From NCBI GenBank assembly GCA_030737835.1, contig CM060850.1:21757615-21821614 (forward strand): a DNA stretch of 64,000 bases, read 5' to 3'. Positions 47,840 through 59,893 of the stretch are shown in pieces. The notes under the pieces were generated by a model. That model was not told the DNA's origin. It was given only the letters and a program-made list of their open reading frames with translations, and searched no databases. The stretch comes from Acorus gramineus. Its lineage: Eukaryota; Streptophyta; Magnoliopsida; Acorales; Acoraceae. The position numbers and the translations under genes are program-made. Positions within the stretch are counted from its first letter, which is position 1. Every line of letters starts with the position of its first letter.

Positions 47840-48205
47840 AAAGTTACATACGTCTGAAACGAGTAGCTAACCAACTAGCTACTTCTGTTATACATCTTTT
47901 TAAATCCCCTAAATAAGGGGTCAAAATATGTCTAATACTATCATCATACATAGCTTCAGATAAACCATGTTTTTGTGTTTTCCGAGCATACTGGGCCAAA
48001 GCCTCCGCCGGCCGAACCTCGACTGCGGGAAACTCTACAAAAAATAATCCGGTCCCGGTCAGAGTCACACTTTCGAATGGATTCCATTATCTGCTGGATA
48101 GAACTTGGTCCTTCCAATGATCCCTGTAATAAATTAATTAACTCCTCATAATCAGAACAAACTACAAGATTTTGTAGGCCCTTCATTCTAGTGAATTGCA
48201 CTCTC
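47840..48205 (-). pseudogene. RNase H-like domain fragment (non-LTR type), frameshifted
   Basis: Minus-strand reading gives V-V-C-S-D-Y-E-E-L-I-N-L-L, then S-S-I-Q-Q-I-M-E-S-I, a frame change, and V-R-P-A-E-A-L-A-Q-Y-A-R-K-T. This spacing matches the C-terminal RNase H-like domain of plant LINE-type RT proteins (D...I..I...NxxAdxLAkya), with key residues lost. No RT domain is nearby, so it is an isolated fragment. Confidence 0.5.
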
Positions 48206-48210
48206 ATTCT

Positions 48211-48700
48211 AAGAGCATCTCTCATGAACATGTTAGTTAATCAAGATATTAAAATACCATGTCAACACTTTATCACTCAACTAGACACTCATTTGCTACA
48301 TTATTATTTAGTTGGTTGTTATTACTCTAATGAACTAGCTAAATAACTAGCCAAAATAATAGTGGACCCACCTCTCCACCCACTCAAACTTCTCCACCCA
48401 CCCAAAATAATTTTTTTTTAATATTTTAAATGGTGGGGCCCACATTAGTTGGCTAAAGCACTAGCCCACTCAAACTTCTCCACCCACCCAAAATATTTTT
48501 TTTTGAATATTTTAAATGGTGGGGCCCATATTTGGTTGTCTAAAACACTAGCCACAGTTAACACTTATTTTCCTTAACATATGACAAGCGGGGTCCACAT
48601 TTAGCTTGCCCTTAACACTTTCATTGGAGCACCATTTTTACATGTTTTCTAAAAATCTGATACTAACTAGTGAATTAACATTTTCATTGGACATGCTCTA
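48211..48700. mobile_element. MITE with AGAGCATG ends and an internal tandem duplication
   Basis: Left AGAGCATCTCTCATGAACAT and right (reverse complement) AGAGCATGTCCAATGAAAAT are imperfect inverted ends. Inside, a unit of about 110 bp (ACTCAAACTTCTCCACCCAC ... GGTGGGGCCCA) occurs twice in tandem (about 48370-48475 and 48470-48560). No coding frame. Confidence 0.6.
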
Positions 48701-49370
48701 ATCTCTTCCGCTTCCATTTTAAGTGGGGAGCTCCATGGCCAACTAGCAAAACTTGCTCCAATCACCTGGCAATTAGTTCCAACAACAACAAACGCAGCAC
48801 CTGCTGCATGTGTGTGTATTTTACACTTACTATATCATAAATAATTAATGAATATACAAATATTGCGCCAAACAGAACATTTATCGAATATCTGTCGATA
48901 TACGAACTTCGTCTCTAGCTGTGGTTCCGAGTGATTACTCATGAGCAACTGGAACAAATGCAATATAATGTCCAAATGGCTTGATCTGATGTTCAAACGA
49001 TTTCGGTATAAAATTAAAATAAAAACAGTTTTTTGACTGGGTCTCTCATGTGAAATTTATACACCCAGGAACTAATTATAGGATGAAATGAATGGAGAAA
49101 AGGGTAAGTTTCATGTATCTATGAAAATGAAAAACAAAAGAACTCGAGTAGCTTCCTACATACTGATTTCAGATAAATAGTATTCAAAAGCTGTTTTTTT
49201 CAAAATTGAGTTGTGACTTACGAAATAAAAAATCAATTAATTTTATCTTTGATTCACATCCGTCAAAAGTGGAATTAAAAGAAGGGAGATTTTGCTTTAA
49301 TCTTTGGATCGAACAAAAAAAGGTTCCTATTTATGCTAAAATTGGGACAAGGTCACACAATATGATTTTT
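48701..49370. other. Intergenic, nothing recognised
   Basis: AT-rich, without domain or clear repeat boundary. Confidence 0.5.
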
Positions 49371-50247
49371 TAGGGAAATATCCATTTAACTCCCTATAAA
49401 CTGCTCAATATCCATATAACCCCCCTGTAAACTGCTCAATATGATTTTTTCAGATATACCGATATATTGCAAGGAACTGGAACGTACTAACCCAAGTTTT
49501 TATACAGTTCTAGAGATGAGAGGGGCAATATTTTCTAGATTCATGTGGTCATTTTCTCAATCCATTACTGCTTTCAAATGCACATGTCGTTCAATAATTG
49601 GCGTGGACAATAATACACACCTGAAAGGTAGATATTCTGGATCCTTGTTAATTGCTACAAGTGCTGATGGGGAGGATGAGATTCTACCTCTAGCCTTTGC
49701 AGTGGTAGAGGTTGAGTGCAATGCGACATGGGAGTGGTTCATGAGTCATCTACACAACATTATTGGCCCCATTCCTGGACTAGTTATTAATTCTGATTGG
49801 CATCCTGGGCTCTTGCATTTGATACCTCTTCACTTTCCTGATGCGTATCATGGATTTTGTTTGTGTCACATGTAGGAGAATTTAAAAAAGGCATGTAAAG
49901 ATCATGTGTCATAATCTTTGTTTTGGGCCCTTGCTCGAGCATCTCCCCAATGAAATTTGATGAAGTCATGCAGAATATTAGATTGCAATCCGAGGATGTA
50001 TACAAATGGATCAATAACGTGTCAAAGGAACATTGGGCATGGGTGTACTTTCCTGTGAATAGGTTTGAGCTTGACACTATAAACATTTGTGAGAGTGCCA
50101 ATGCTTTTTTGTTAGAGGCTCGATCTTTACCAATCGTTAGTTTGATTGAAGCTGTGAGGGTGAAATTAACGAGTTTCTTCTGTAAATGACACTTGAAAGG
50201 TTTGAAAATGAAAGACAAGATGACTGATAAAATTTTACAAAGGATTT
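49371..50247 (+). pseudogene. Mutator-like (MULE) transposase remnant with one terminal motif
   Basis: CCATATAACCCCCCTGTAAA (49410s) precedes a reading that matches the MULE DDE domain. It includes I-I-G-V-D-N-N-T-H-L-K-G (first Asp), L-P-L-A-F-A-V-V, W-E-W-F-M, L-V-I-N-S-D-W-H-P-G-L (second Asp; Trp where Arg is usual), H-F-P-D-A-Y-H-G-F-C-L-C-H-M, then a stop at 49873-49875. After a frame change: F-W-A-L-A-R-A, E-H-W-A-W-V-Y-F and E-S-A-N-A-F-L-L-E-A-R-S-L-P-I. The N-terminal half and zinc finger are absent. Transposase would cut and paste elements with matching TIRs; this copy is dead. Confidence 0.8.
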
Positions 50248-50515
50248 CAAAAAAATATGAAAGAAGCAACAGGATTTCCACCGTCCCATGATATATACAC
50301 ATCTGTTCTTCAACATTGGACAGATATATCTGGATCTCCACAGTCCCATGATATATACACATTGAATACCCACTCCCATGAGGATGTGATTCGGCATTTA
50401 CAGGCTTATTCAATACCCACAACACAAGCACCTCTTATTGATCACACTGCACACAAAACAAACAAGCACCCAATCCAAATTCAACAAAAAGCACCTTCTA
50501 TCCAACAGATACTGA
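50248..50515. repeat. Duplicated 60-bp unit beside the 3' end of FRO copy 3
   Basis: CCCATGATATATACACAT with GGATYTCCAC occurs twice (50268-50325, 50330-50365). The remainder matches the 3' flank of FRO copy 2 and is probably 3' UTR. Confidence 0.45.
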
Positions 50516-53446
50516 TCACCAGCTGAAGCTGATAGACTCACAGTGCAGATTGTCCGCCAGCCCAGCCGAACAGATGGTCGCAACTTCATGTCGCATCTCC
50601 GCTGGGCCACTAACCATCACTCCGACGTTCTTTTCCTTCATCTCCAACAGTATATCTGATTCACCCAAATCGTTGAATCCCATCAGTTTTTATCAGTTCT
50701 ACATAAAAGAGTGATGTCACAAAAAACAAGTATTGGTTTGATATCTCACTCTGAAGATTAGGCCTTGCGCCATAGTGCAAGGTGGTGGCCTGAACTAGAG
50801 ACTGATGAGGGACGCTCTCGAGCTCCCGGTCCGCGTTACAGAACCACGACCCCGGCGAGGCCGTCAGCGTGGGCACGTCCAAGTTCTGGACCTGGTTGGC
50901 CTCTCTAGCAACCTTTCTCTTGTTCCACTCAACCGCGATTCCGCCGGTTACGGCAACGCAGACGCACATGAAAATCATGTTCAACAGCGCCTTCGACGAG
51001 TACGAGTATATCTTGTATGTGTTTTTGTCGATTGGATAGACGTAGTAGCGGTATGTGATGCCCAGGATCAATAGAAAGGCCACGAAGGACGACGATATGA
51101 TCGCGCCGAGCCAGAGCCAGGTGTTCGGCCCGAGCACGGGTGAGACGGGCGCGTCGGATGGGTGCGGCTTGAACCAGACGGTGCGGATGAGCTTCTGTTG
51201 GTCTGATTCGGGATTGGCTTTCTCTCTCGTGATGAAGGCCTCGACTTTGAGCGGGAGTTGCGATGTTTCGGAGGGTGCGCCCGAGACGGGGAGGAGGAGG
51301 TCAAGCATGGTGAGGTCTAGGGAGTTCTTGAATGCACAGATGAGGAGGATGTTCGGCGTCGGTACGGCGTGGTTGTCGGCGGTGGTGCTTCTGAAGATGA
51401 ATTCGCGGATGATGGAGATGAATAGGGTGATGCCGCTGCCCCCGCTTATCATCACCAATGTGTCGTACCTGTAACAAAATTTTGGGTGATTCTGTTTCTT
51501 TAAAATCAATATTTTTTATATATATATTCAATTGATTTTAAGGCTGTGTGTTTGGATGTGTAATTAAAACATCAAAATTTTTAAAATCTTATATTTTGAA
51601 CTTAATATATTAAAAATGTTTGTTATGTAAACTTATTTTTAGATCTAAAAAATAACATAATGATTTTAAACAAGGATTTTTATTTTTAAATCTCCATAAA
51701 CCATAGGATTTTCCACGGACTAAAAAGGAATATATCCTTTAAATCTGAAGACTAAAACCAAAATATGAAGAATTGAGGGATCGATTCCTACATAAGTATG
51801 TTTATAGGGACTGAAAACTAAAAAACCCTTTTAAAAATTAAGGAAAAAATCTATATAACCCACTATAAACTTCCATATATCCATATAACACCCTGTATTT
51901 CATGAATATCCATATAACCCCCTATAAACACATAGGTAAATCCAAATAAACCCCTGAGTTAAAAATCTCTAACCAAAATTGAAATATTCTAAGAATATTC
52001 TGTTATATTAACTTATGTTACAAAATCATTACTCAATTAAACCCTTGTATTCAATGAAAAATTCAAATATACCCTTAAAATGACAAATTTGCCCTTCATC
52101 TTCTTCCCCAAATTTGTCACCTCTCCACCACCATTGCTCCTCTCTCCCTGCCAACACCACTGCTCACCCCCCTCACACCACCACCACCACACCCCCTCCA
52201 CCCCCAAAACCACCACTAACATTGCCCTCCCTCCTTCCGACCAACACCAACACTCCACCACGGCGCCATCCAAACCATCACCACCTCTAAATCCCCCCTC
52301 CCCAACCCCCCCCCCCCCTCCTTCATCACCGCCCCGTACCTCCACCACCACCACCCCCTCCCTCATCTCCATCATTTTCTTTGTTACATCAACCACTTCT
52401 ATGAGATTGACAATCTCCAATCTATTTATTTGTTGCTGGAGAGAGAGAGAGAGAGAGGGATGAATGGGTAATGCAAAAGAGAGGAATATCTTTCAAGGTT
52501 TCAACAATGGTGAGATGAGAGAGAGTTAGAAGGCTTTTTATGTGAGAGTAAAAAGGTCACTTGATATATAAAGTTAAATGGAACTAACCCAATGGTTAGT
52601 TTGACTATCAGAAGGACTAATCTGGATTTATCTAATGTTTGCAGGGGGTTATATGGATATTCATGAAATACAGGGTGTTATGTGGATATATATAGAGCAG
52701 TTTGTAGGGGATTATATGATTTTTTTAAAAAATTAAACATTAAAAATGTGTTTGAATCTATATTGTAGAATCTGTACAAATACATATCCAAAAGATCTAA
52801 ATGAATTTTTATGTTCATACTTTTAATTTTTTGGAAATGCTGGCTAAAAGTAAATTTTGTGAACTCAGGACGCATGCCTTGGGAAGGAAACGGAGGTGGG
52901 GCCGTACGGGCCCTCGACGGAGACTGTGAGACGATCGAGAGAGGGGGACGAGAGAGTCCGGTAGAGCTTCTGTGTCCAACTCCCTTCTTTTTTAATGACA
53001 ATGCTCAGACACTCAGGCTCCAAGTTGCTGTTGGATGTCACAGTGTATGGGTGCCATTGGAGCTTGGAAACGCCAGGCACGTTCACAAAGATGGTGCTCA
53101 TGGTGGAATAGTTGAACCCCCGGCTCTTGGAGAAGTTGAGTTCGATGGCTTCGCAGGGTAAGAGACGGGCGGAGAGGAGTCTGACGTTTTGTCGAGATTG
53201 CAAGAAGCGTAGGTAGCGGTCGATCATGAAGAGGTAGACGCCGGGGAGGGTGAGGTTGAAGTGGTTGATCCCCACATGGAGCAAGTAGAAGAAGAGGGAG
53301 AGGAAGTAGAGCTGGTGAGTGTAGAAGAAAACCTCGAATGCCTTGCGCCGTATGCGGGGGATGGTCGTCACCCACATAATAAGCCCGATTATCATCGTCA
53401 ATTCTCCCGCGACGTTCGACACGCCGGTGTTTGCCCATGTTATCAA
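50516..53446 (-). pseudogene. FRO: Ferric-chelate reductase (FRO family), copy 3, exons 5-8 only
   Basis: Exons on minus: 52878-53446 (exons 5 and 6 joined, 569 bp = 328 + 241), 50750-51468 (719 bp) and 50516-50655 (140 bp), giving 475 codons to TGA with no break. The haem-ligand pair of exon 5, HPYT, GPYGP, GGSGITPF and the C-terminal ESISFSW are all present. Exons 1-4 (N-terminal helix, first haem histidines) are not found in the 10.5 kb to the right edge. Either intron 4 is hugely expanded and continues outside, or the 5' half is deleted; typed as pseudogene on the second view. Exon 5 starts TTG-ATA (Leu) where copy 2 has Met. The intron 6 donor is AAG|GCATGC as in copy 2, and the intron contains a TIR element. 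Confidence 0.82.
51841..52726. mobile_element. TIR element inside intron 6 of FRO copy 3
   Basis: About 886 bp with roughly 120-bp imperfect TIRs (left CCATATAACACCCTGTATTT, right AAATACAGGGTGTTATGTGG). Possible 9-bp target duplication TAAAAATTA / AAAAAATTA. The interior is C/A-rich low complexity (CCACCACCA runs, 14 C near 52306) and open in several frames, but no protein is recognisable. Same terminal family as the MULE remnant at 49371. Confidence 0.75.
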
Positions 53447-53708
53447 CTACAAAATAAGTATAAAAAAAAAACAAGAATGAAAGATTAACTGGCCTGGTAC
53501 AATTAATTATTATATTGTTTGGGTTCTCACATTCTTCTTTTGTATTTGTAAAATGATCATGTAATTATTCATTTACACTTGTTAAGTATAATAAATTAAT
53601 CTTTAAAAATTGTTTTTTAGAAATGATTCGATCTAATTGATTTTTGTCAAAATTTATGTTAAAAATTGATATCAACGGTACAATACATATTTATGAGAGT
53701 TTATTTTT

Positions 53709-56700
53709 GGGGAAAAATGTATATAACCTCTGTTAATTAGTTCCCTTCCCTTGTATTCAGATACACTCTTCATTTTTATGAAAATTGATATAACCCCGTG
53801 AAAGTTTCCATAAAATCGATCTACCCCCTGCTGTTAATGCCCCTAAATTGTTGTTTAGTAAAGCTAACCAAACATTAAAAAATCACATTTCTATCCTCAT
53901 CACTTTTACTCATATCTTACCCAACCTCTCACCAAATAAACCAAACATTGCCCCCTTTTTTCCACGATCGGAAAATCGTCGCCCACTCCTCGCCGAACAC
54001 CGAAGGTCACTCCTCGCGCAACCACTTCTCATGCTGAATGTCAGTTTCAGCCACAGTCGATCATCCGAGTTCATCCGTTCACTCATTCATTGTCGGATTC
54101 TCCTCTCTCCAAGCATTGCAAACAAATCTTTTTCAATACACTAATTGGTAAGCTTCATCATAATGGTACAAAAATGGCTTTGTCACTCCAGTTGAGATGT
54201 TGAAAGGCATCAACACCTGCTGTTTGGTATTTGATCTTGCAAACCAGAGTGCACAACATACATCACAGCTGCCAAAATTTTGATGCAGTTCAATTCTAAC
54301 ACAGTATTGTGCAAAGCTTCAAAATCTATAGCAACAAATTTACATAAGATATATGATCTACACAAAATCAAAGAATTTACACTCACTGGAAAGCATCATA
54401 TTAATAGTAGAATATAAAAAATTTGAGCACACATATATACAAATTAGAATTGGAACACTGATATATACATCTATTGCTTAATCTATTAATTTTTGTTTTT
54501 GTTTTTTTGGCTTCAAATGCCTTCCTCAATAAGCATCTAAAGGTTAAAAAAAAAAATCAATCTACACCAACCTAATAATGGAAACAGAACACGGACGTGC
54601 GCCACACTGATTGAATTGTTCTATGTTTGCTATTAGACATAATTCGAAGTGTAGTGCTTCAGTTAAGGATGTAACCTTTAGAAGGCACGAGTGAGTAGAA
54701 ATTCAGTAGGTTTATTAATAGGAATGAACAAATATGTTACAAGGAAAAATGTTTTTCCAGCCCCCTTTCTTAGTTTTCTTAATTAAAATACAAGAAACAA
54801 ATTAATCTGTATTTGAAGCTCTTTTGAACAAATCATCAATCTTATTTTGAATTTTGATTGGACATTGGTGTTTTAATAAGTGGAGGAGTTTGTCTATAAA
54901 TGCTCAAAAGGCATAATGCAGTTCAAAACATTTACATAAACATGTATGCATACCTTGATCATCCCAGTTTTCTTATCAAGTTCATATTTGATTTTACTTC
55001 ATTTTGTAATCTCCACAACCTATATATCAAATAAAAACAAAACATGATTCAAATATACTTTTTGACAAAATAAATTGAAAAATAAATGAGTCAACCTCAC
55101 ACTCTTCTTCTGAATAATACTTACACAATTGACAATCATATGTGCTCTAGGATCTGCATATAATGTTTAAAAAAATCATATTCATTTTAGATGTAACATC
55201 AGAAGTAATCCAATGTATATGCATTTACATCTATTTCTAAATCATGCCAAAGGTGTGCGCCTATTGATCTCCTCGTTGACCACTAGCTTAATCTATCAAT
55301 TTTTTTTTTTTTTTTTGTTTCAAATGCCTTCCTCAATAAGCATCTACAAAATAAAACAAAATCTGAAAAAAAAAACCCTAGATTAGAAAAGAATATGAAA
55401 AAAAACCCTATGACAAAAAAAAATTAGATAAAAACCTAGATTTCAAAATAAATTTGAAAAGAAAACCCTATGACTAAAAAAATCAAATAAAAACCTAGAT
55501 TTAAATAAATTTGAAAAGAAAACCCTAAATCTGAAAAAAATAAGATAAAACGTGGGCCGGTGGTCGTCAAGCACGGGGAGGGTGGGGGTGGCTGGTGGTC
55601 GACGAGCATGGGGAGGGGTGAGAGTGGCCAAGCGGACGAGGCCACAATTGGTGGTGCTCCCCCCTTTTTTTTCTTTGTTGAGTTGAAGAGAAGAATGAGG
55701 GGGGGGGGGGGGGGGGTTTCATTCAATGCAACCAGTTTCATCTGATTTTTTTTATTTTTAAGAAAACCATTATCAGCCGTCCGATAGAACTTTTATTTAC
55801 AAATAGATCCCTCCATGGATAATAATCTCATAATTTTAATATTTGCAACTGTATCCCCAGATCCATTTAACATACTATAAACCCCTATCAAAACCCACCA
55901 AATTTAGTACACTAAATCTTGTAACCTTAAATAATTAAACAAAATAATTAATTAATTTATATATATATAACTATATAAAAATACGGAGTCGTTGCATTTC
56001 CCCACCTGCAGCCATATAGCAGCCCCCTACAGCCCCACATGTAGCACCAATGTAGCCTCACCCACAGCCCTAATGCAGCCTCACCTATAGCCCCGATGCA
56101 CTCCAATTTCATTTTCAATTTCAAATGAATAACAATGATAGCATGTAGGTCCATTGCATTTCCAATTTCAATTGAATAACAATAATATATTTAATATAAC
56201 AATAACAATGGTATTGCTTAGTGAAACATAGGAGTTACAACACTCTTTAGCAACAACATTAACAACATTCTTTAGCAACAAAATGAACAATAGTCTCTGT
56301 AACATTTCTTTCACACATTGAAAACACAAATGACCAATAAGACACCACATAACCACTAGCAACTTGTTGTTCATCGACATCAAATTCTTTTTCATTGATT
56401 CTTTCAGATTCACTGGTTGAAACATTAATTCAACAATTGGATGATCCACATCATCGATTCATTAAAAAAAATCAACAATCTTGAATAGTCCACATTGGAC
56501 AACAAAAAAGAGACAAAATGATTAGTTCCCAATCATTAGTAAGTAAATAATTGACAAATACAGTTTTATAACTTCACTCTCCGTATTAAAAGGATAACAA
56601 CAGAATCCTCGCAATTTGCTATGTTTTTGACAAGATGTAAAAATTAGACATTCTTCTTTCTTGCATTGACAATCATGTGGTCTAATATACATAGGAAGTG

Positions 56701-57370
56701 GCTTATCATAGGAGCTCAGTAGACTATTGCCATTATGAAATAAAGGAAAATTTAATCTCACACACATTTCATCAAACATTAGATAAACAAAACCTAAAAA
56801 CGTACACTTTCAGACATGATTTCATAGATGCTTCAAAAGGGAGATCAAAATGTTGGTTTACAACTAGTGGAGGATGATATCCTTGATTTCGAAACCCTTT
56901 AAGTATGCTTGCAGTGAAGTGTGAAACCATACCCTTTAATAAAATTATGTTAGGGTATGAAGTGAAGTGAAAAAAGAATGTAATGGAGATCAAAAATAGG
57001 TTTTCTAAGCATGAGACCGCGAGAGGGGTGCGCTTTTTAAAGCTTCAAACCTCCCAATGATAAAAAAAATCAGACCGTTTGCTTAAAGAATAGTGAATTG
57101 CAGGGAATTGTTGAAGACGGGTAATTCGGTAATTTGTGGGGACTTATATGGATTTCATCAAAATGTCAAGGATTATATGAATACAAAAATATGGACAACT
57201 GTTAAGTAACGAAATATTTTAGGTATATTCTTCAAAAATAATTATGTTTTAACCGAGTGGGATATTTGCTTAAATGGGGCAACTTTCATGGGGTTATATC
57301 GCATTTCATAAAAATGAGAGGTGTATCTAAATATAAGGGAACTTACAAGTGGTTATATACATTTTTTCCT
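53709..57370. mobile_element. Large TIR element (about 3.66 kb), Mutator-like by its ends
   Basis: Left GAAAAATGTATATAACCTCT ... GATATAACCCCGTGAAAGTT is matched inverted by 57240-57370 over about 100 bp. The interior is AT-rich with a poly-G run (55690-55718) and a duplicated CAAATGCCTTCCTCAATAAG (54516, 55320). Minus-strand segments 56168-56993 look coding (C-Q-C-K-K-E-E-C...C-Q-K-H; F-D-E-M-C-V-R-L) but match no domain I can name. No transposase seen. Confidence 0.65.
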
Positions 57371-57410
57371 TGTTTTTTATGTTAACTTTTTCAAGCCCCA
57401 CTTGAAAAAA
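56325..57410 (-). repeat. Direct duplication, copy 1 (about 1.09 kb)
   Basis: From CACCACATAACCACTAGCAA through the right TIR of the large element. It is repeated at 57787-58880 with substitutions and small indels. The minus-strand reading F-D-E-M-C-V-R-L is retained in both. Confidence 0.75.
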
Positions 57411-57424
57411 AAATCCTATAAACA

Positions 57425-57786
57425 TATACATTTTCAGTTCAATCAAATATATACTTCATGGCGGACCCGGATTTTCAGTTCAATCAAATATATACTTCAT
57501 TATATATATAAACATATACATTTTCAGTTCAATCAAATATATACTTCATTATTTAAGACAAATACATCTGTCAAAAGTCAGTGTCCTCCACATGAGATTA
57601 AAAATGGCTAACGTAATAGTTCCTATAATAAGACCAGTGGAGTTCATACTGCATTTGAGATAGTGTAAACGGAACCATGTATCTGCTAAATTTAGGTCGT
57701 GGGCTGGATTTCTAGAGATCCGTTTAAAACATAAAAAACATAGCAATAACATGCAATACCTGTTTAAGATAAAATATAAAATAAAA
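57425..57786. repeat. Spacer unit with three TTCAGTTCAATCAAATATAT copies, empty-site paralogue
   Basis: The 34-bp phrase starting CATTTTCAGTTCAATC occurs three times (57425-57550). The rest of this unit is matched by 59690-59893 joined to 63366-63455, so it preserves the sequence without the insertion that splits the other copy. Confidence 0.75.
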
Positions 57787-58880
57787 ATGACCAATTACAC
57801 ACCACATAACCACTAGCAACTTGTTGTTCATCGACATCAAATTCTTTTTCATTGATTCTTTCAGATTCACTGGTTGAAACATTAATTCAACAATTGGATG
57901 ATCCACATCATCGATTCATTAAAAAAAATCAACAATCTTGAATAGTCCACATTGGACAACAAAAAAGAGACAGAATGTTTAGCTCTCAATCAATAGTAAG
58001 CAAACAATTGACAATTACAGTTTTACAACTTCACTCACCCTATTATAAGGACAACAACAGAATTTTCGCCCTTTGCTATGTTCTTGACGAGATGTAAAAA
58101 TTTGACATTCTCCTTTCTTGTATTGACACTCATGTGGTCTAATATGCGTGGAAAGTGGCTTAACATAGGAGCTCTGTAGACTCTTGACCTATTATGAAAT
58201 AAAGGTAAACTTAATCTCACACACATTTCATCAAACATTAGATAGACAAAACTTAAAAATGTACACTTTCTAACATGATTTCTTGGAAGCTTCAAAAGGG
58301 AGATCGAAATGTTGGTTTACAACCAATGGAGGATAAAATCCTTGATTTCGAAACCCTTTAAGTCAGTTTTGTAGTGATGTGTGAAACCATACCCTTTAAC
58401 AAAATTCTGTTAGGGTATGAAGCGAAGTGAAAAAAGAATGTAATGGGGATCAAAAGTGGGTTTTTTAAGCACAAGACTGTGAGGGGGGGGGGGGGGGGGT
58501 TGTTTAAAGTTTCCAAACCCCCAACGGTAAAAAATCAGACCGTTGGGATAAAGAACCCTGAATTGCAAGGAGTTGTTGAAAATATGGGTAATTCGATAAT
58601 TCACTGTGACTTATTTAGATTTTATCAAAATGTCAGGGGATTATATGGATACAAAAATATGGACAATTGTTAAGTAACGAAATATTCTGGGCGTATTCTT
58701 CAAAAATAACGGTATTTTAACATAGTGGGGTATTTGCTTAACTTGGGCAACCTTCAAAGGGTTATATCAATTTTTAGAAAAATGAAGGATATATATGGAT
58801 ATAAGGGAACTTATAGGGGGTTATGTACATTTTTTTCCTTTTTTATGTTAAGTAACTTTTCAAACCCCCTTGAAAACAAT
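57787..58880 (-). repeat. Direct duplication, copy 2, ending in another TIR
   Basis: Second copy of the 56325-57410 block, including a right TIR ending near 58840. A G17-type run at 58483-58499 replaces mixed sequence of the first copy. The coding-like minus frame is shifted. Confidence 0.72.
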
Positions 58881-59893
58881 CCGGGTCAGCCACTGGTTAG
58901 ACCAGTGTGTGTGTGTGTGTATAAAAGGGTTTTTTTTGTATGTATACCATTTAAAAATATTGTTATTTAATTTTATACCATCACCACTAACGTATTTATT
59001 TTTATACTATTAGAATTATTTTAATGTAAAAACATGCCACTCTTTTTTATCTTTTTTAACCTAAATGAATTTTAACTATATTTAGTTTCTTAACCAAAAA
59101 GTAAAAATGACAAAAATAGCCTTAACTTATAATATTTGTCATAATGTAAATAATTAAACAAAATAACTTAATTAATTTTTATGTTCTTTCCAAATCAATC
59201 GTGAGTCATTCAATTTTATCCCTTTTTTTTCCATATAAGATCTAATTTTTTAAAAAATTATCATTTTGTAATATGTATGATTAATTGTTCTTAAAATAAT
59301 TTTATTTCGTTTTTAGTAATGTAAATATTAATAATTATTATGTTTTCACCAATAAATAGTTTATATGATTAAATTTTATGTTTTTTTATTTTAAATAAAA
59401 TTTATCATTTTCATGTTAAAATAAATATTTTTTATTTTTATAAATATTGTATTTGGTAAAGTAAAATGTGCACCAAAAAAGAAGAAGGGTAATTTGATCA
59501 TTTATTCAAGATTTCAACGGTTTTAATGAAAATTTGAATGAAAATTAACTAGGATGATAAATATGCACAAATTCTATATATTACAATGGTATATAAATAA
59601 ATAGATTATTTAGAATGATATAAAATTAAATAACATGTTTTTGGATGATATACATATAAAAACCCTTATATAAAATTATAAATATGTAAACATATACATA
59701 TTCAGTTCATTCAAATATATACTTCATTATTTGAGACAAATACATACGTCAAAAGTCACTGTCTTGCACATGAGATTAAAAATTGCTAACTTAATAATTC
59801 TTATATAAGACCAGTGAACTTAATATTGCATTTATTAATAATAATAATAATAATAAGACAATGTAAACGGATCGAGTATATGGCAAATTTAAG
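58881..59893. other. AT-rich spacer, no gene
   Basis: A GT microsatellite near 58905-58920 and an AAT/ATT repeat (59831-59856). The last 200 bases are the left half of the spacer unit described at 57425-57786. Confidence 0.5.

Noticed and set aside
52080..52463. Thr/Pro-rich plus frame and Gly/Val-rich minus frame of 127 codons each
   Set aside because: Mirror-image low-complexity translations of CCACCA repeats inside a TIR element.
55436..55745. Minus frame of 101 codons with Pro-rich start and Phe-rich end
   Set aside because: Produced by AAACCCTA-like repeats and a poly-G run; low complexity.
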